This document shows, piece after piece, positions 17,788 through 27,278 of a stretch of DNA of 64,000 nucleotides. The notes beneath the pieces were generated by a model. It saw only the letters and a program-made list of their open reading frames with translations. It did no database searches and was not told where the DNA came from. Both the position numbers and the translations under genes were made by a program. The stretch's first letter is position 1; each line of letters begins with the position of its first letter. Source of the stretch: Lysobacter sp. M2-1 (lineage in GTDB: Bacteria; Pseudomonadota; Gammaproteobacteria; Xanthomonadales; Xanthomonadaceae); contig NZ_JAKPBU010000001.1 of the NCBI RefSeq assembly GCF_022662495.1, positions 496,001 through 560,000 of the forward strand, in the 5' to 3' direction.

Positions 17788-18225
17788 TCAGGCGCCGTCG
17801 CGCGTCAGGATCGCCTGCAGCGTCTCGTGTGCGATGGGTGCGGACGTGTGCTCGTGGAAGATCTCCCACTCGCCGGCCTGCCGGCGCAGCGCCAGGGTGA
17901 TGCGGTTATCCAGCGTGCGCAGCGTCTGCCCTGCGGCCGACACCGCGGTGTAGGTCAGGGTCGCGTGGCCGATGGCGAGCGCATCGGCAACACTGGCCTG
18001 CAGGGCGCTCCAGGTGACGACTACCTGTTCGTCGCCGAGCGAATCGAACCAGCTGCCGGCCATGTCGCGCCAGGCCTCGATGCCGTGCAGCGACCATGCG
18101 CCCCACATGTCGAAGACCCGCACGTCCTCGGCGTACAGCGCGGCGAACGCATCGACGTCCTTGTCCCGCACGGCCTGCGCATAGCGTGCGAGCACGGTTT
18201 CGACCGGGCCATCGGCCGCACTCAC
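17788..18225 (-). CDS. NTF2-like/SnoaL-type (DUF4440-like) protein
   Basis: A 145-residue protein with the cone-shaped NTF2-like fold of the DUF4440/SnoaL-like group. Typical pieces are ETVLARYAQAVRDKDVDAFA, LYAEDVRVFDMWG and the C-terminal GEWEIFHEHTSAPI. The start is a GTG whose bases overlap the stop of the RND pump (GTGA), so it is translationally coupled as third gene of the efflux operon. Members bind small molecules or act as simple enzymes. The function here is unknown; the coupling hints at a link to the pump substrate. Confidence 0.8.
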   Translation of the reverse strand: MSAADGPVETVLARYAQAVRDKDVDAFAALYAEDVRVFDMWGAWSLHGIEAWRDMAGSWFDSLGDEQVVVTWSALQASVADALAIGHATLTYTAVSAAGQTLRTLDNRITLALRRQAGEWEIFHEHTSAPIAHETLQAILTRDGA

Positions 18226-21200
18226 GCGGTATCGGCCTCCAGTCGCGGCGGTTCGTCCAGCTTGTCGCCCAGGATGCGCCGCACCACCACATAGAACACC
18301 GGAATCAGCAGCAGCCCCAGGAAGGTCGCGAACAGCATGCCGCCGATCACGCCGGTGCCGATCGCGTGGCGGGCATTGGCGCCGGCGCCGCTGGAGATCG
18401 CCAGCGGGAACACGCCCATGATGAAGGCGAACGATGTCATCAGGATCGGCCGGAAGCGCAACTTGGCTGCCTCGATCACCGCGTCGCGCAACGGCTTGCC
18501 CAGTTGCCGTTCGGCGATGGCGAACTCCACGATCAGGATCGCGTTCTTGGCCGCCAGGCCGATCACCGTGATCAGGCCGATCTTGAAATAGATGTCGTTG
18601 GGCAAGCCGCGCAGCAGCGACAGCGCCACCGCGCCGAGCACCCCCAGCGGCACCACCAGCAGCACCGCGACCGGCACCGACCAGCTCTCGTACAGCGCCG
18701 CCAGGCACAGGAACACCACCAGGATCGACAGCACCATCAGCATCGGTGCCTGGCTGCCGGACAGGATTTCCTGGTAGGACTGCCCGGTCCAGTCGTAGCC
18801 GAAGCCGTCGGGCAGGTCGTTCTCGACGATCTGCGCGATCGCATCCATCGCCTCGCCCGAACTGCGGCCGGGTGCGGGCTGGCCGTTGATGTTGACCGCC
18901 GAGTAGCCGTTGTAGCGGGCCAGCGACGGCGGCGCGCTGATCCAGCTGCCCGTGACCACGTTGGACAGCGGGATCATCGCCGCATTGCCGTCGGCGGCGG
19001 TGGCCGTGCTCGGGGTATAGAAGCGCGACAGCGATTCGGGTCCGGTGCGGAACGGGGCGTCGGCGCGCATGTTGACCCGCTTGACCCGGCCTTCGTCGAC
19101 GAAATCGTTGACGTAGACCGAAGCCAGCATCAGCTGGATCGCGTTGTAGATATCGCCCACCGACAGGCCCATGGCCTGCGCCTGCACCCGGTCGACCTCG
19201 AGCTTGAACTGCGGTGCATCGGCCAGGGTGTTGGGGCGTACCTGGGCCAGCGCCGGATTGCGACCAGCCGCGCCGAGCAGTTCGCCCATCGCCTGGCCCA
19301 GGGCCTGCCGGCCCCGCCCGGTGCGGTCCTGCAAGTACATGTCGAACCCGCCGAACTGGCTCAGCCCGCGCACCGTGGGCAGGTTGACCACGAAGATCTG
19401 CGCGTCGCGGATGCCCTGCAACGCGCCGTTGGCCTGCTGGATGAACTCGGTCGCGGTGTTCTCGCGCTCGTCCCAGTCCTTGAGCCGGACGAAGGCCATG
19501 CCCACGTTCTCGCCCTGGCCGACGAAGCTGAAGCCGACGACCTGCATCATGCTGTCATAGCCTTCGATCTTCTCCATCCTGCCGCGCACCTGCTCGAACA
19601 CGCGCTGGGTGCGCTGCAGCGTGGCACCGGGCGGCAGCTGCACGATCGTGAGCGCATAACCCTGGTCCTCTTCCGGCAGGAAGCTGCCAGGCATGCGCAT
19701 GAACAGGAAGCCGCACAGTACCGCCAGCACCGCGAATACCAGCATCCAGCGCGGCGCATGGCTGACCGCGCTGCCGATGTGGCCGACATAGGTCCTGACG
19801 GTGCGATCGTAGACCTTGTTGAAGGCCCGGAAGACGATGTTGCGTGAGGCGTGATGGCCGCTGGGCTTGAGCATGCTCGCGCACAGCGCCGGGGTGAATC
19901 CCAGCGCGAGGAAGGCCGAGAAGCCCATCGCCATCGCGATGGTCACCGCGAACTGCTTGTAGATCGCGCCGGCGCTGCCGCCCTGGAACGCGCTGGGGAT
20001 GAACACCGCCGCCAGCACCACCGTGATCGCCACCACCGCGCCGGTGATCTGGCCCATGGCCTTGCGCGTGGCTTCCTTGGGCGAGAGTCCCTCCTCGGTC
20101 ATGATCCGTTCGACGTTCTCGATCACCACGATCGCATCGTCCACCACGATGCCGATCGCCAGCACCATGCCGAACAGGCTGAGCTGGTTGATGCTGAAAC
20201 CGAACGCGTACATGCCCAGGAAGGTGCCCATCAGCGCGACCGGGATCACCAGGGTCGGGATGATGGTGGCGCGCAGGTTCTGCAGGAAGATCAGCATCAC
20301 CAGGAACACCAGCGCGATCGCTTCGAGCAGAGTCTTGACCACCTCCTCGATCGAGATCCGGACGAAGGTGGAGCTGTCGAACGGCGAGAACCAGGTGACG
20401 CCTTCGGGAAAGGTTTGCTGCAGCTCGTCCATGCGCGCGCGCACTTCCTCGGCCACCCCCAGCGCATTGGCGCCGGGTGCGAGGATCACCGCGAACCCGG
20501 CTGCGGGAATGCCGCTCCATCGCAGGTCGAAGCCGTGGACCGAGGTGCCCTTCTCTACCCGCGCCACGTCGCGCAGGCGCACGGTGGTGCCATCGCTGTT
20601 GGCACGCAGGACGATGCCGCCGAACTGCTCGGCGGTGCTGTAGCGTCCTTCGGCGGTGACCGTGGCGGTGAAGGCCTGTTGCTCCGGCGACGGAGCCGCG
20701 CCCACCGAGCCGGCCGCGAACTGCACGTTCTGACCGCGCACCGCGGCGAGCACCTGGCTGGCCGACAGGCCATAGCCCTGCAGCTTGTCGGGGTTGAGCC
20801 AGATGTTCATCGCGTATTCGCCGCCGAACAGCCGGGTGCTGCCGACGCCGGGGACGCGCGCGATCTGGTCGAGCACGCGCGAGGCGATCAGGTCCGACAT
20901 CGCCGCCCGGTCGTAGGCCGGGTTGGTGGAGCGCAGTGCCGCCACCATCAGGAAGCCGGTGCTGTTCTTTGCCACCACCACACCCTGCTGGATCACCTCG
21001 GTCGGCAACCGTGGCGTCGCCAGCGAGACCTTGTTTTGCACCTGCACCTGGGCGATGTCCGGATCGGTGCCCGGCTTGAAGGTCAGGGTGATCGACGCGC
21101 CACCGCTGGCGCTGGACGAAGAGCTGAAATACTCGAGGTTGTCGATGCCGGTGAGCTGCTGCTCGATCACCTGGGTGACCGCGCGCTCGGTGGTTTCCGC

Positions 21201-21359
21201 GCTGGCGCCCGGATAGGTCGCGTTGACCGTCACCTGCGGCGGCGCGATCTCCGGATACGACTCGACCCCGAGATTGAGGATGGCGAGCACGCCACCCAAG
21301 GTGATCAGGATCGCGATGACCCAGGCGAACACCGGGTGATTGATGAAGAACCGGGACAT
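18222..21359 (-). CDS. RND efflux pump inner-membrane transporter (AcrB/MexB type, HAE1)
   Basis: A 1045-residue proton-driven hydrophobe/amphiphile efflux transporter. The N-terminus MSRFFINHPVFAWVIAILI and the porter-domain segment VTVNATYPGASAETTERAVT are typical AcrB/MexB features. TM4 contains the proton-relay pair in GIVVDDAIVVIENVER, and TM10 has the matching lysine in GLAAKNAILIVEFA. Full family length. It follows the adaptor gene by six bases and is coupled to the NTF2-like gene. No TolC/OprM-like outer-membrane partner or TetR regulator is in the window, so it must share an unlinked channel. Confidence 0.95.
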   Translation of the reverse strand: MSRFFINHPVFAWVIAILITLGGVLAILNLGVESYPEIAPPQVTVNATYPGASAETTERAVTQVIEQQLTGIDNLEYFSSSSSASGGASITLTFKPGTDPDIAQVQVQNKVSLATPRLPTEVIQQGVVVAKNSTGFLMVAALRSTNPAYDRAAMSDLIASRVLDQIARVPGVGSTRLFGGEYAMNIWLNPDKLQGYGLSASQVLAAVRGQNVQFAAGSVGAAPSPEQQAFTATVTAEGRYSTAEQFGGIVLRANSDGTTVRLRDVARVEKGTSVHGFDLRWSGIPAAGFAVILAPGANALGVAEEVRARMDELQQTFPEGVTWFSPFDSSTFVRISIEEVVKTLLEAIALVFLVMLIFLQNLRATIIPTLVIPVALMGTFLGMYAFGFSINQLSLFGMVLAIGIVVDDAIVVIENVERIMTEEGLSPKEATRKAMGQITGAVVAITVVLAAVFIPSAFQGGSAGAIYKQFAVTIAMAMGFSAFLALGFTPALCASMLKPSGHHASRNIVFRAFNKVYDRTVRTYVGHIGSAVSHAPRWMLVFAVLAVLCGFLFMRMPGSFLPEEDQGYALTIVQLPPGATLQRTQRVFEQVRGRMEKIEGYDSMMQVVGFSFVGQGENVGMAFVRLKDWDERENTATEFIQQANGALQGIRDAQIFVVNLPTVRGLSQFGGFDMYLQDRTGRGRQALGQAMGELLGAAGRNPALAQVRPNTLADAPQFKLEVDRVQAQAMGLSVGDIYNAIQLMLASVYVNDFVDEGRVKRVNMRADAPFRTGPESLSRFYTPSTATAADGNAAMIPLSNVVTGSWISAPPSLARYNGYSAVNINGQPAPGRSSGEAMDAIAQIVENDLPDGFGYDWTGQSYQEILSGSQAPMLMVLSILVVFLCLAALYESWSVPVAVLLVVPLGVLGAVALSLLRGLPNDIYFKIGLITVIGLAAKNAILIVEFAIAERQLGKPLRDAVIEAAKLRFRPILMTSFAFIMGVFPLAISSGAGANARHAIGTGVIGGMLFATFLGLLLIPVFYVVVRRILGDKLDEPPRLEADTA

Positions 21360-21365
21360 CGTTGC

Positions 21366-22547
21366 TCAGCCCTCGTCCGCGGCGGACGTGTCGTCCTGCT
21401 TCGCGGAGGGCTGCGCAGCGGGTTGCGTATCCGGCTTCCACGGCACGGCCTTGGCCGGCTGACCGGGTTGCGCCTTCTGCACACCGGAGACGATCACCTG
21501 GTCTCCGGCCGCAACGCCGCTACTCACGACCCAGTTCGCGCCCTGCGCCTGCTCGGCGGCGATGTCCTTGCGCGCGACCTTGCCGTCCCTGCCGACCACC
21601 AGCACGTAGGCGCTCTTGGTATCGCGCTGGACCGCTGCCTGCGGCACCAGGAAGACGCCGCGCTGTTCGCCCATCGTGGCCTTCAGGGTCACATAGGTGC
21701 CGGGCAGCAGGCTGCGGTCCGGGTTGGGAATGCGTGCGCGCAGCGAGATCGCACCGGTGGCGGGGTCGACCACGTCGCCGGAGAAATCCAGCGTGCCCAT
21801 GCGCGCGTACGGCGTGCCGTCGGGCAGGATCACCTGCACTTCGGATTCGCTGCCTGCGCCAGCGGCCTGTCCCCTGCGCACCTGCTCCAGCTCGGACACG
21901 CCAAGCGAGAAATTCACGTACAGCGGGTCGATCTGGTCGACCGTGGTCAGCAGGGTCGCGCTGCCCTCCCCGACCAGGGCGCCTTCGGTCACCTGCTGCT
22001 TGCCGGCGCGGCCATCGATCGGTGCGCGCACGCTGGCATAGCCCAGATTGATTTGTGCCGACTGCACCGCGGCCTTCGCCGACTGCACCGACGCCGACGC
22101 CGTGCGTTCCGCGGCCAGCGCATTGTCGTAGTCGGCCTGCGAGATGAACTTCTGCGGCAGCAGACCACGCGCACGGTCGGCAGCCGCCTTCGCGTTGACG
22201 TAGCTCGCCTGCGCCTGGGCCAGCGCGCCCTGGCTCTGCGACAGCGCCGCCTGCAGCGGCGCAGGATCGATCACGAACAGCAGCTGGCCCTTGCGGACGT
22301 CGCTGCCTTCCTCGTAGACCCGACGCTGCAGGATCCCGGCCACGCGGGCGCGCACATCCGCGCTGCGGAACGGGGCAAGACGCCCGACCAGATCCTTGGT
22401 GATGGCCACGTCCGCGGGCTGCAGCGTCACCACCCCGACTTCTGGCGCTGGCGTCTGCCCGCCTGCCCCCGCAGCCTTGTCTTCGCCGGAACATGCGGCG
22501 AGCAGCGCCAGGGCCAGGCTGAGGACGACCGCGGTGCGTGCGCGCAT
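21366..22547 (-). CDS. RND efflux membrane-fusion (adaptor) lipoprotein, AcrA/MexA type
   Basis: A 393-residue periplasmic adaptor that joins the RND pump to an outer-membrane channel. It has a lipoprotein signal ending LLAACSG (lipid-modified Cys19), a biotinyl-lipoyl half (VAGILQRRVYEEGSDVRKGQ), a coiled-coil hairpin (about 95-160), the second lipoyl half (GYASVRAPIDGRAG), and beta-barrel and membrane-proximal domains. The C-terminus is a Pro/Ala/Gln-rich tail. First gene of the minus-strand efflux operon. Confidence 0.93.
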   Translation of the reverse strand: MRARTAVVLSLALALLAACSGEDKAAGAGGQTPAPEVGVVTLQPADVAITKDLVGRLAPFRSADVRARVAGILQRRVYEEGSDVRKGQLLFVIDPAPLQAALSQSQGALAQAQASYVNAKAAADRARGLLPQKFISQADYDNALAAERTASASVQSAKAAVQSAQINLGYASVRAPIDGRAGKQQVTEGALVGEGSATLLTTVDQIDPLYVNFSLGVSELEQVRRGQAAGAGSESEVQVILPDGTPYARMGTLDFSGDVVDPATGAISLRARIPNPDRSLLPGTYVTLKATMGEQRGVFLVPQAAVQRDTKSAYVLVVGRDGKVARKDIAAEQAQGANWVVSSGVAAGDQVIVSGVQKAQPGQPAKAVPWKPDTQPAAQPSAKQDDTSAADEG

Positions 22548-22687
22548 GGATGTTTCCGTTCGCGAAGAATTACTATACTGCGCAGTCTAGCTTTGACGCC
22601 CCATCCCGCCCGTGCCGGAAGTCAGGCTCCAGCGGCAGCCAGCGCACACCCCCTTCCGTTCGAACGACGATTCCAAGGATCCCCCGC
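22548..22687. promoter_or_regulatory. Divergent control region of the two RND operons
   Basis: 140 bases between two divergently transcribed efflux operons. They contain a perfect 10-bp palindrome ACTGCGCAGT (22577-22586). It overlaps TATACT (22574-22579) on the plus strand and abuts TATAGT (22572-22577) on the minus strand. Both are near-consensus -10 hexamers, but good -35 elements were not found. A repressor bound at the palindrome could block both directions. No regulator gene is adjacent. Confidence 0.5.
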
Positions 22688-23878
22688 ATGTCCACCCCCA
22701 AGCCCAAGCGCCCCGCTTCCACGCGCAAACGCATGATCTGGATGCTGATCGGCGCCCTGGTGGTGTTCGGCGGCGTGTTCGGTGTCAAGGCCATGATGAG
22801 CGCCGGCATGAACACGTTCTTCGACAACATGCCGCAGCCGGCGGTGGCGGTGAGTTCCTACGTGGCCAAGACCCAGCGTTGGAGCGACGACGCCGAAGCG
22901 GTGGGCACCTTCGTGGCGATCAACGGCACCGATGTCACCACCGAGGCCGGTGGCGTGGTGCGCTCGCTCGAGTTCGAAGCCGGTCAGCCGGTGCAGGCGG
23001 GCGACGTGCTGCTGCGGCTCAACACGGCCAACGAGGAAGCCACCCTGCGCTCGCTCGAGGCCGCCGCAAAGCTCGCCGCCGTGCAGCGCGACCGCTGGCA
23101 GCAGCTCGCCAGGGACCAGCTGGTGTCGAAGGACGAAGCGCAGACGCGCGCCACCAATGCCGCCACCGCCCAGGCCCAGGCGGAGGCCCAGCGTGCGCTG
23201 ATCGCGCAGAAGACCATCCGCGCGCCGTTCTCCGGCGTGCTCGGCATCCGCAAGGTGAACCTGGGCCAGTTCGTCAACCCCGGCGATCCGATCGTGAGCC
23301 TGCAGGCGCTCAATCCGATCTACCTCGATTTCACCCTGCCCGAGCAACACATGGGCAAGGTGATGGAAGGCACTCCGGTGCGCGCCACGGTCGATGCGAT
23401 CCCCGGGCAGGTCTTCGAGGGTCGGATCACCGCGATCGAACCGCTTGTCGACTCGAACACGCGCAACTTCACCGCCCAGGCCACCTTCCAGAACCCCAAT
23501 ACGGCACTGCGCCCGGGCAGCTTCGCGCACGTGAGCTTCGACCTGGGCGGCGAACGCGACGTGGTGGTGATCCCGCAGACTGCCGTCAGCTTCAATCCGT
23601 ACGGCAATGCGGTGTTCGTGATTTCCAAGACCAAGCGCGCCGAAGGCGAGAAGGACATGCAGGGCAAGCCCCTGACCGGCGACAAGCTCATCGTCAAGCA
23701 GCGCTTCATCAAGACCGGCGCCACCCGCGGCGACCTGATCGCGGTCACCGACGGCCTGAAGGCCGGCGAACAGGTCGTGACCAGCGGCCTGCTCAAGCTG
23801 CGCAACGACGCCGAAGTGACGATCAACAACAAGGTGCAGCCGGCGGCCGATGCGCGGCCCGAAACCCAGAACCGCTGA
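22688..23878 (+). CDS. RND efflux periplasmic adaptor subunit (HlyD/MexH-like)
   Basis: A 396-residue adaptor anchored by an N-terminal membrane helix (about 14-36) rather than a lipid. Lipoyl half-motifs are EAGGVVRSLEFEAGQPVQAG and KTIRAPFSGVLGIRKVNLGQ, separated by a short coiled-coil hairpin. Beta-barrel and membrane-proximal domains follow. ATG 22688 (MSTPKPKRP) is chosen because earlier in-frame starts lie in the divergent control region. It is clearly distinct from the lipoprotein adaptor on the other side, so two different pumps meet here. Confidence 0.92.
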   Translation: MSTPKPKRPASTRKRMIWMLIGALVVFGGVFGVKAMMSAGMNTFFDNMPQPAVAVSSYVAKTQRWSDDAEAVGTFVAINGTDVTTEAGGVVRSLEFEAGQPVQAGDVLLRLNTANEEATLRSLEAAAKLAAVQRDRWQQLARDQLVSKDEAQTRATNAATAQAQAEAQRALIAQKTIRAPFSGVLGIRKVNLGQFVNPGDPIVSLQALNPIYLDFTLPEQHMGKVMEGTPVRATVDAIPGQVFEGRITAIEPLVDSNTRNFTAQATFQNPNTALRPGSFAHVSFDLGGERDVVVIPQTAVSFNPYGNAVFVISKTKRAEGEKDMQGKPLTGDKLIVKQRFIKTGATRGDLIAVTDGLKAGEQVVTSGLLKLRNDAEVTINNKVQPAADARPETQNR

Positions 23879-23935
23879 CCGGCCCTTCCCCCACCCGGCC
23901 CACCGCCGCCAGCGGCGGTGGGAGCGAGTCGCACG

Positions 23936-26900
23936 ATGAAATTCACCGACATCTTCATCAACAAGCCAGTGCTGGCGATCGTCGTCAGCCTGTTCATCCT
24001 GATCTTCGGGATGCGCGCGTTCACCGAGCTCAACGTGCGCCAGTACCCGGAGCTGCGCAACGCGGTGGTCAACATCAGCACCGTGTACTACGGCGCCGAC
24101 GCGGACCTGATCCAGGGCTTCATCACCACGCCGCTGGAACGCGAGATCGCCAGTGCCGAGGGCATCGAGTACATGAGCTCGACCAGCTCGGCGGGCGTGA
24201 GCTCGATTCAGGCCTACATCCGCCTGGACCAGGATCCGAACGAAGCGCTCACCCAGATCGCGGCCAAGGTCAACAAGATGCGCGGCCAGCTACCGCCGGA
24301 GTCGGAGGATCCGGTGATCGACCTGCAGCAGGGCCAGCAGATCGGCGCGATGTATCTGTCCTTCGCCAGCGACACCCTCGACAACAACCAGATCACCGAT
24401 TACCTGACCCGGGTGATCCAGCCCAAGCTGGTCACCGTGCCGGGCGTGCAGCGCGCCGACATCCTCGGCGCGGGCACGTTCGCGATGCGCGTGTGGCTGA
24501 AACCCGACCGCATGACCGCGCTCAAGGTGACCGCCAGCGACGTGAACAACGCGCTGCAGTCCAACAATGTGCTCTCGGCCGTGGGTTCGACCAAGGGCCA
24601 GATGGTCGCCATCGACATGACCGCGCGCACCGACCTGCGCACCGCCGAGGAATTCCGCAAGCTGGTGATCCGCGAGCAGGACGGCGCGATCGTGCGCCTG
24701 GGCGACGTGGCCGACGTGGTCCTGGGTTCGGAAACCTACGGCACCTCGGTGCGCATCAACGGCGAGGCCGCGACGTTCGTGGGCATCTTCGTCGCGCCCG
24801 ACGCCAACTCGCTCGACGTGATCAAGAACGTGCGCAAGCTGTGGGACGACCAGATCGTGCCGCAGCTGCCGCAGGGCATCAAGGGCACGATTCCCTACGA
24901 CAGCACCGAGGCGATCCAGGACGCGATCAACGAAGTGATCACCACGATCGTGGAAGCGGTGATCATCGTGATCGTGGTGATCTTCCTGTTCCTGGGCTCG
25001 CTGCGCAGCGTGCTGATCCCGGCGGTGACCGTGCCGCTGTCGCTGATCGGCTCGCTGTTCCTGATGCTGCTGATGGGCTTCACCATCAACCTGCTGACCC
25101 TGCTGGCGATGGTGCTGGCGATCGGCATCGTGGTGGACGATGCGATCATCGTGCTCGAGAACATCCATCGCCACATCGAGGAGGGCATGAAGCCCTACGA
25201 CGCCGCGATCAAGGGCGCGCGCGAGCTCGCCTGGCCGGTGGTGGCGATGACCACGACGCTGGTGGCGGTGTATCTGCCGATCGGCTTCCAGGGCGGCCTG
25301 ACCGGCATCCTGTTCACCGAGTTCGCCTTCACCCTGGCCGGGAGCGTGCTGCTGTCGGGCGTGATCGCGCTGACCCTGTCGCCGATGATGAGCGCCAAGA
25401 TCCTCAAGCCGCATGGCGAAGGCGGAAAGGGCAGGCTCGAGGCGTGGCTGGACGAGAAGTTCGACTGGCTGCGCCACGGCTACCAGCGCAAGCTCCACGG
25501 CGCGCTGGAAACCAAATCGGTGATCGCCGTGTTCGGTGCGATCGTGCTGGTCAGCTGCGCGTTCCTGTACATGACCGCGCCCAAGGAGCCCGCGCCGCTT
25601 GAGGACGAGGGCTTCATCTTCTCGATCGGCAGCGCCGACCCGTACTCCACGCTCGACTACGTCGAACGCTACACCGAGGAAATCACCAAGCTCGCCAAGA
25701 CCGTCCCCGAGGTCCAGGACTACTTCCTGTTCAACGGCGGCTTCGGCGGCAGCGGCGGCGGGGCCAGCCCCAGCGCCATGGCCGGTTTCGTGCTCAAGCC
25801 CTGGAGCGAGCGCGACATGTCGACCAAGGCGGTGCTGGAGCAGAAGCTGCAGCCGCAGATGTCGCAGGTCACCGGACTGAACGTGTTCGCGCTGGTGCCG
25901 CCTTCGCTGCCCAGCGCCGGCGGCGACGGCGGCGGCGAGTTCATCATCGGCGGCGTGGGTGAGCTGAGCCAGCTCAGCGAGCTGGCCGATGCGATCCTGG
26001 CCAAGGCGATGGAAAGCAAGCGCTTCATCTTCCTGGACAAGGACCTGAAGATCGACAAGCCACGGATCGAGGTGAACATCGATCGCGACAAGGCGGCTTC
26101 GCTCGGCATCGACATGCGCACCCTGTCCGCCGACATGGCAGCGATGCTGTCGGGCGGCTATACCAACCGCTTCGCGATGCAGAACCGGTCCTACCTGGTG
26201 ATCCCGCAGGTGCAGCGCAGCGACCGGCTCAACGCCAGCGCGCTTGAGAACTACTACACCCGCACCCGCGACGGCGAGCTGATCCCGCTTTCGACGATCG
26301 TCACGCTCAAGGAGAGCGCGCAGCCGCAGTCGCTCAAGCGCTTCCAGCAGCTCAACGCGGTGTCGATCACGTTCGCTCCGCGTCCGGGCGTGAGCAAGGG
26401 CCAGGCGCTGGAGATCCTGGACCAGGCGGCGAAGGAAGTGCTGCCGCAGGGGTTCACCGTGGACTACGCCGGCGAATCGCGCCAGTTCAAGCAGGAAGGC
26501 TCGGCCATGCTGGTGACCCTGGGCCTGGCGCTGCTGGTGATCTTCCTGGTCCTCTCCGCCCAGTTCGAGAGCTTCCGCGATGCGCTGATCATGCTGCTGA
26601 CCGTTCCGATGGCGATCTGCGGCGCCCTGCTCACGCTCAACATCCTGGCGATCCTCAGCGGCATCCTGGGCATGAGCGGGATCGAGGCCTTCCCCGGCAT
26701 GAGCATCAACATCTACACCCAGGTCGGCCTGGTGACCCTGGTGGGCGTGATCTCCAAGCACGGCATCCTGATCGTGGAGTTTGCGAACAAGCTGCAGATC
26801 GAGCAGGGCCTGAGCAAGCGCGAGGCGATCGAGGAAGCGACCGCCATCCGCCTGCGCCCGGTGCTGATGACCACAGCAGCGCTGGTGTTCGCGATGATTC

Positions 26901-27115
26901 CGCTGTTGATCGCCAAGGGTCCGGGCGCTGCGTCGCGCTTCTCGATGGGGACGGTGATCGCCTCGGGCATGACCATCGGCACGATGTTCACCCTGTTCGT
27001 GCTGCCGGCCTTCTACCTCTACCTGGCGCGCGACCACGCCCACGATCGCGATCACGAAAAGGCGGCCGAGGCGGAGGCGGGCCACCTGCCGCCGCCGGAA
27101 CCACAGCACGGCTGA
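23936..27115 (+). CDS. RND efflux pump permease (multidrug, HAE1-like)
   Basis: A 1059-residue RND transporter, 57 bases downstream of its adaptor. The N-terminus is MKFTDIFINKPVLAIVVSL. The TM4 proton-relay pair is in GIVVDDAIIVLENIHR and the TM10 lysine in GVISKHGILIVEFANK. A glycine/serine-rich loop (near residue 605) and a histidine/acid-rich C-terminal tail are lineage features. The start is ATG 23936, with GGGAG about 12 bases upstream. The substrate is not predictable. No outer-membrane channel gene is linked. Confidence 0.94.
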   Translation: MKFTDIFINKPVLAIVVSLFILIFGMRAFTELNVRQYPELRNAVVNISTVYYGADADLIQGFITTPLEREIASAEGIEYMSSTSSAGVSSIQAYIRLDQDPNEALTQIAAKVNKMRGQLPPESEDPVIDLQQGQQIGAMYLSFASDTLDNNQITDYLTRVIQPKLVTVPGVQRADILGAGTFAMRVWLKPDRMTALKVTASDVNNALQSNNVLSAVGSTKGQMVAIDMTARTDLRTAEEFRKLVIREQDGAIVRLGDVADVVLGSETYGTSVRINGEAATFVGIFVAPDANSLDVIKNVRKLWDDQIVPQLPQGIKGTIPYDSTEAIQDAINEVITTIVEAVIIVIVVIFLFLGSLRSVLIPAVTVPLSLIGSLFLMLLMGFTINLLTLLAMVLAIGIVVDDAIIVLENIHRHIEEGMKPYDAAIKGARELAWPVVAMTTTLVAVYLPIGFQGGLTGILFTEFAFTLAGSVLLSGVIALTLSPMMSAKILKPHGEGGKGRLEAWLDEKFDWLRHGYQRKLHGALETKSVIAVFGAIVLVSCAFLYMTAPKEPAPLEDEGFIFSIGSADPYSTLDYVERYTEEITKLAKTVPEVQDYFLFNGGFGGSGGGASPSAMAGFVLKPWSERDMSTKAVLEQKLQPQMSQVTGLNVFALVPPSLPSAGGDGGGEFIIGGVGELSQLSELADAILAKAMESKRFIFLDKDLKIDKPRIEVNIDRDKAASLGIDMRTLSADMAAMLSGGYTNRFAMQNRSYLVIPQVQRSDRLNASALENYYTRTRDGELIPLSTIVTLKESAQPQSLKRFQQLNAVSITFAPRPGVSKGQALEILDQAAKEVLPQGFTVDYAGESRQFKQEGSAMLVTLGLALLVIFLVLSAQFESFRDALIMLLTVPMAICGALLTLNILAILSGILGMSGIEAFPGMSINIYTQVGLVTLVGVISKHGILIVEFANKLQIEQGLSKREAIEEATAIRLRPVLMTTAALVFAMIPLLIAKGPGAASRFSMGTVIASGMTIGTMFTLFVLPAFYLYLARDHAHDRDHEKAAEAEAGHLPPPEPQHG

Positions 27116-27140
27116 GGGTCCGAACCAATCCGCGGGATAC

Positions 27141-27170
27141 GAACGGGCGCAGCAATGCGCCCGTTCTGTT
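27141..27170 (+). terminator. Hairpin terminator of the second RND operon
   Basis: An 11-bp perfect stem (GAACGGGCGCA / TGCGCCCGTTC) with a GCAA tetraloop, 25 bases after the pump stop. Only a short broken T run (TGTTCT) follows, so termination may be partial. Confidence 0.65.
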
Positions 27171-27205
27171 CTGGGGCGAGAACCAGTCTGCTGGACGAAC
27201 GGCCT

Positions 27206-27278
27206 TTGTAGGAGCGCCGCTTCGGCGCGACCATGGCCTCCGGGACGTCTCTGTCGCGCCGAAGCGGCGTTCCTACAA
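27206..27278. repeat. REP-like inverted repeat pair, family TGTAGGAGCG
   Basis: Two 25-base arms (27206-27230 and 27254-27278), inverse complements with one mismatch, separated by 23 bases. Each starts TTGTAGGA and ends in a smaller CGCCGCTTCGGCG-type stem. The right arm contains the last leucine codon and the TAG stop of bioD. Related arms occur near 29034, 43967 and 46156. Confidence 0.85.
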
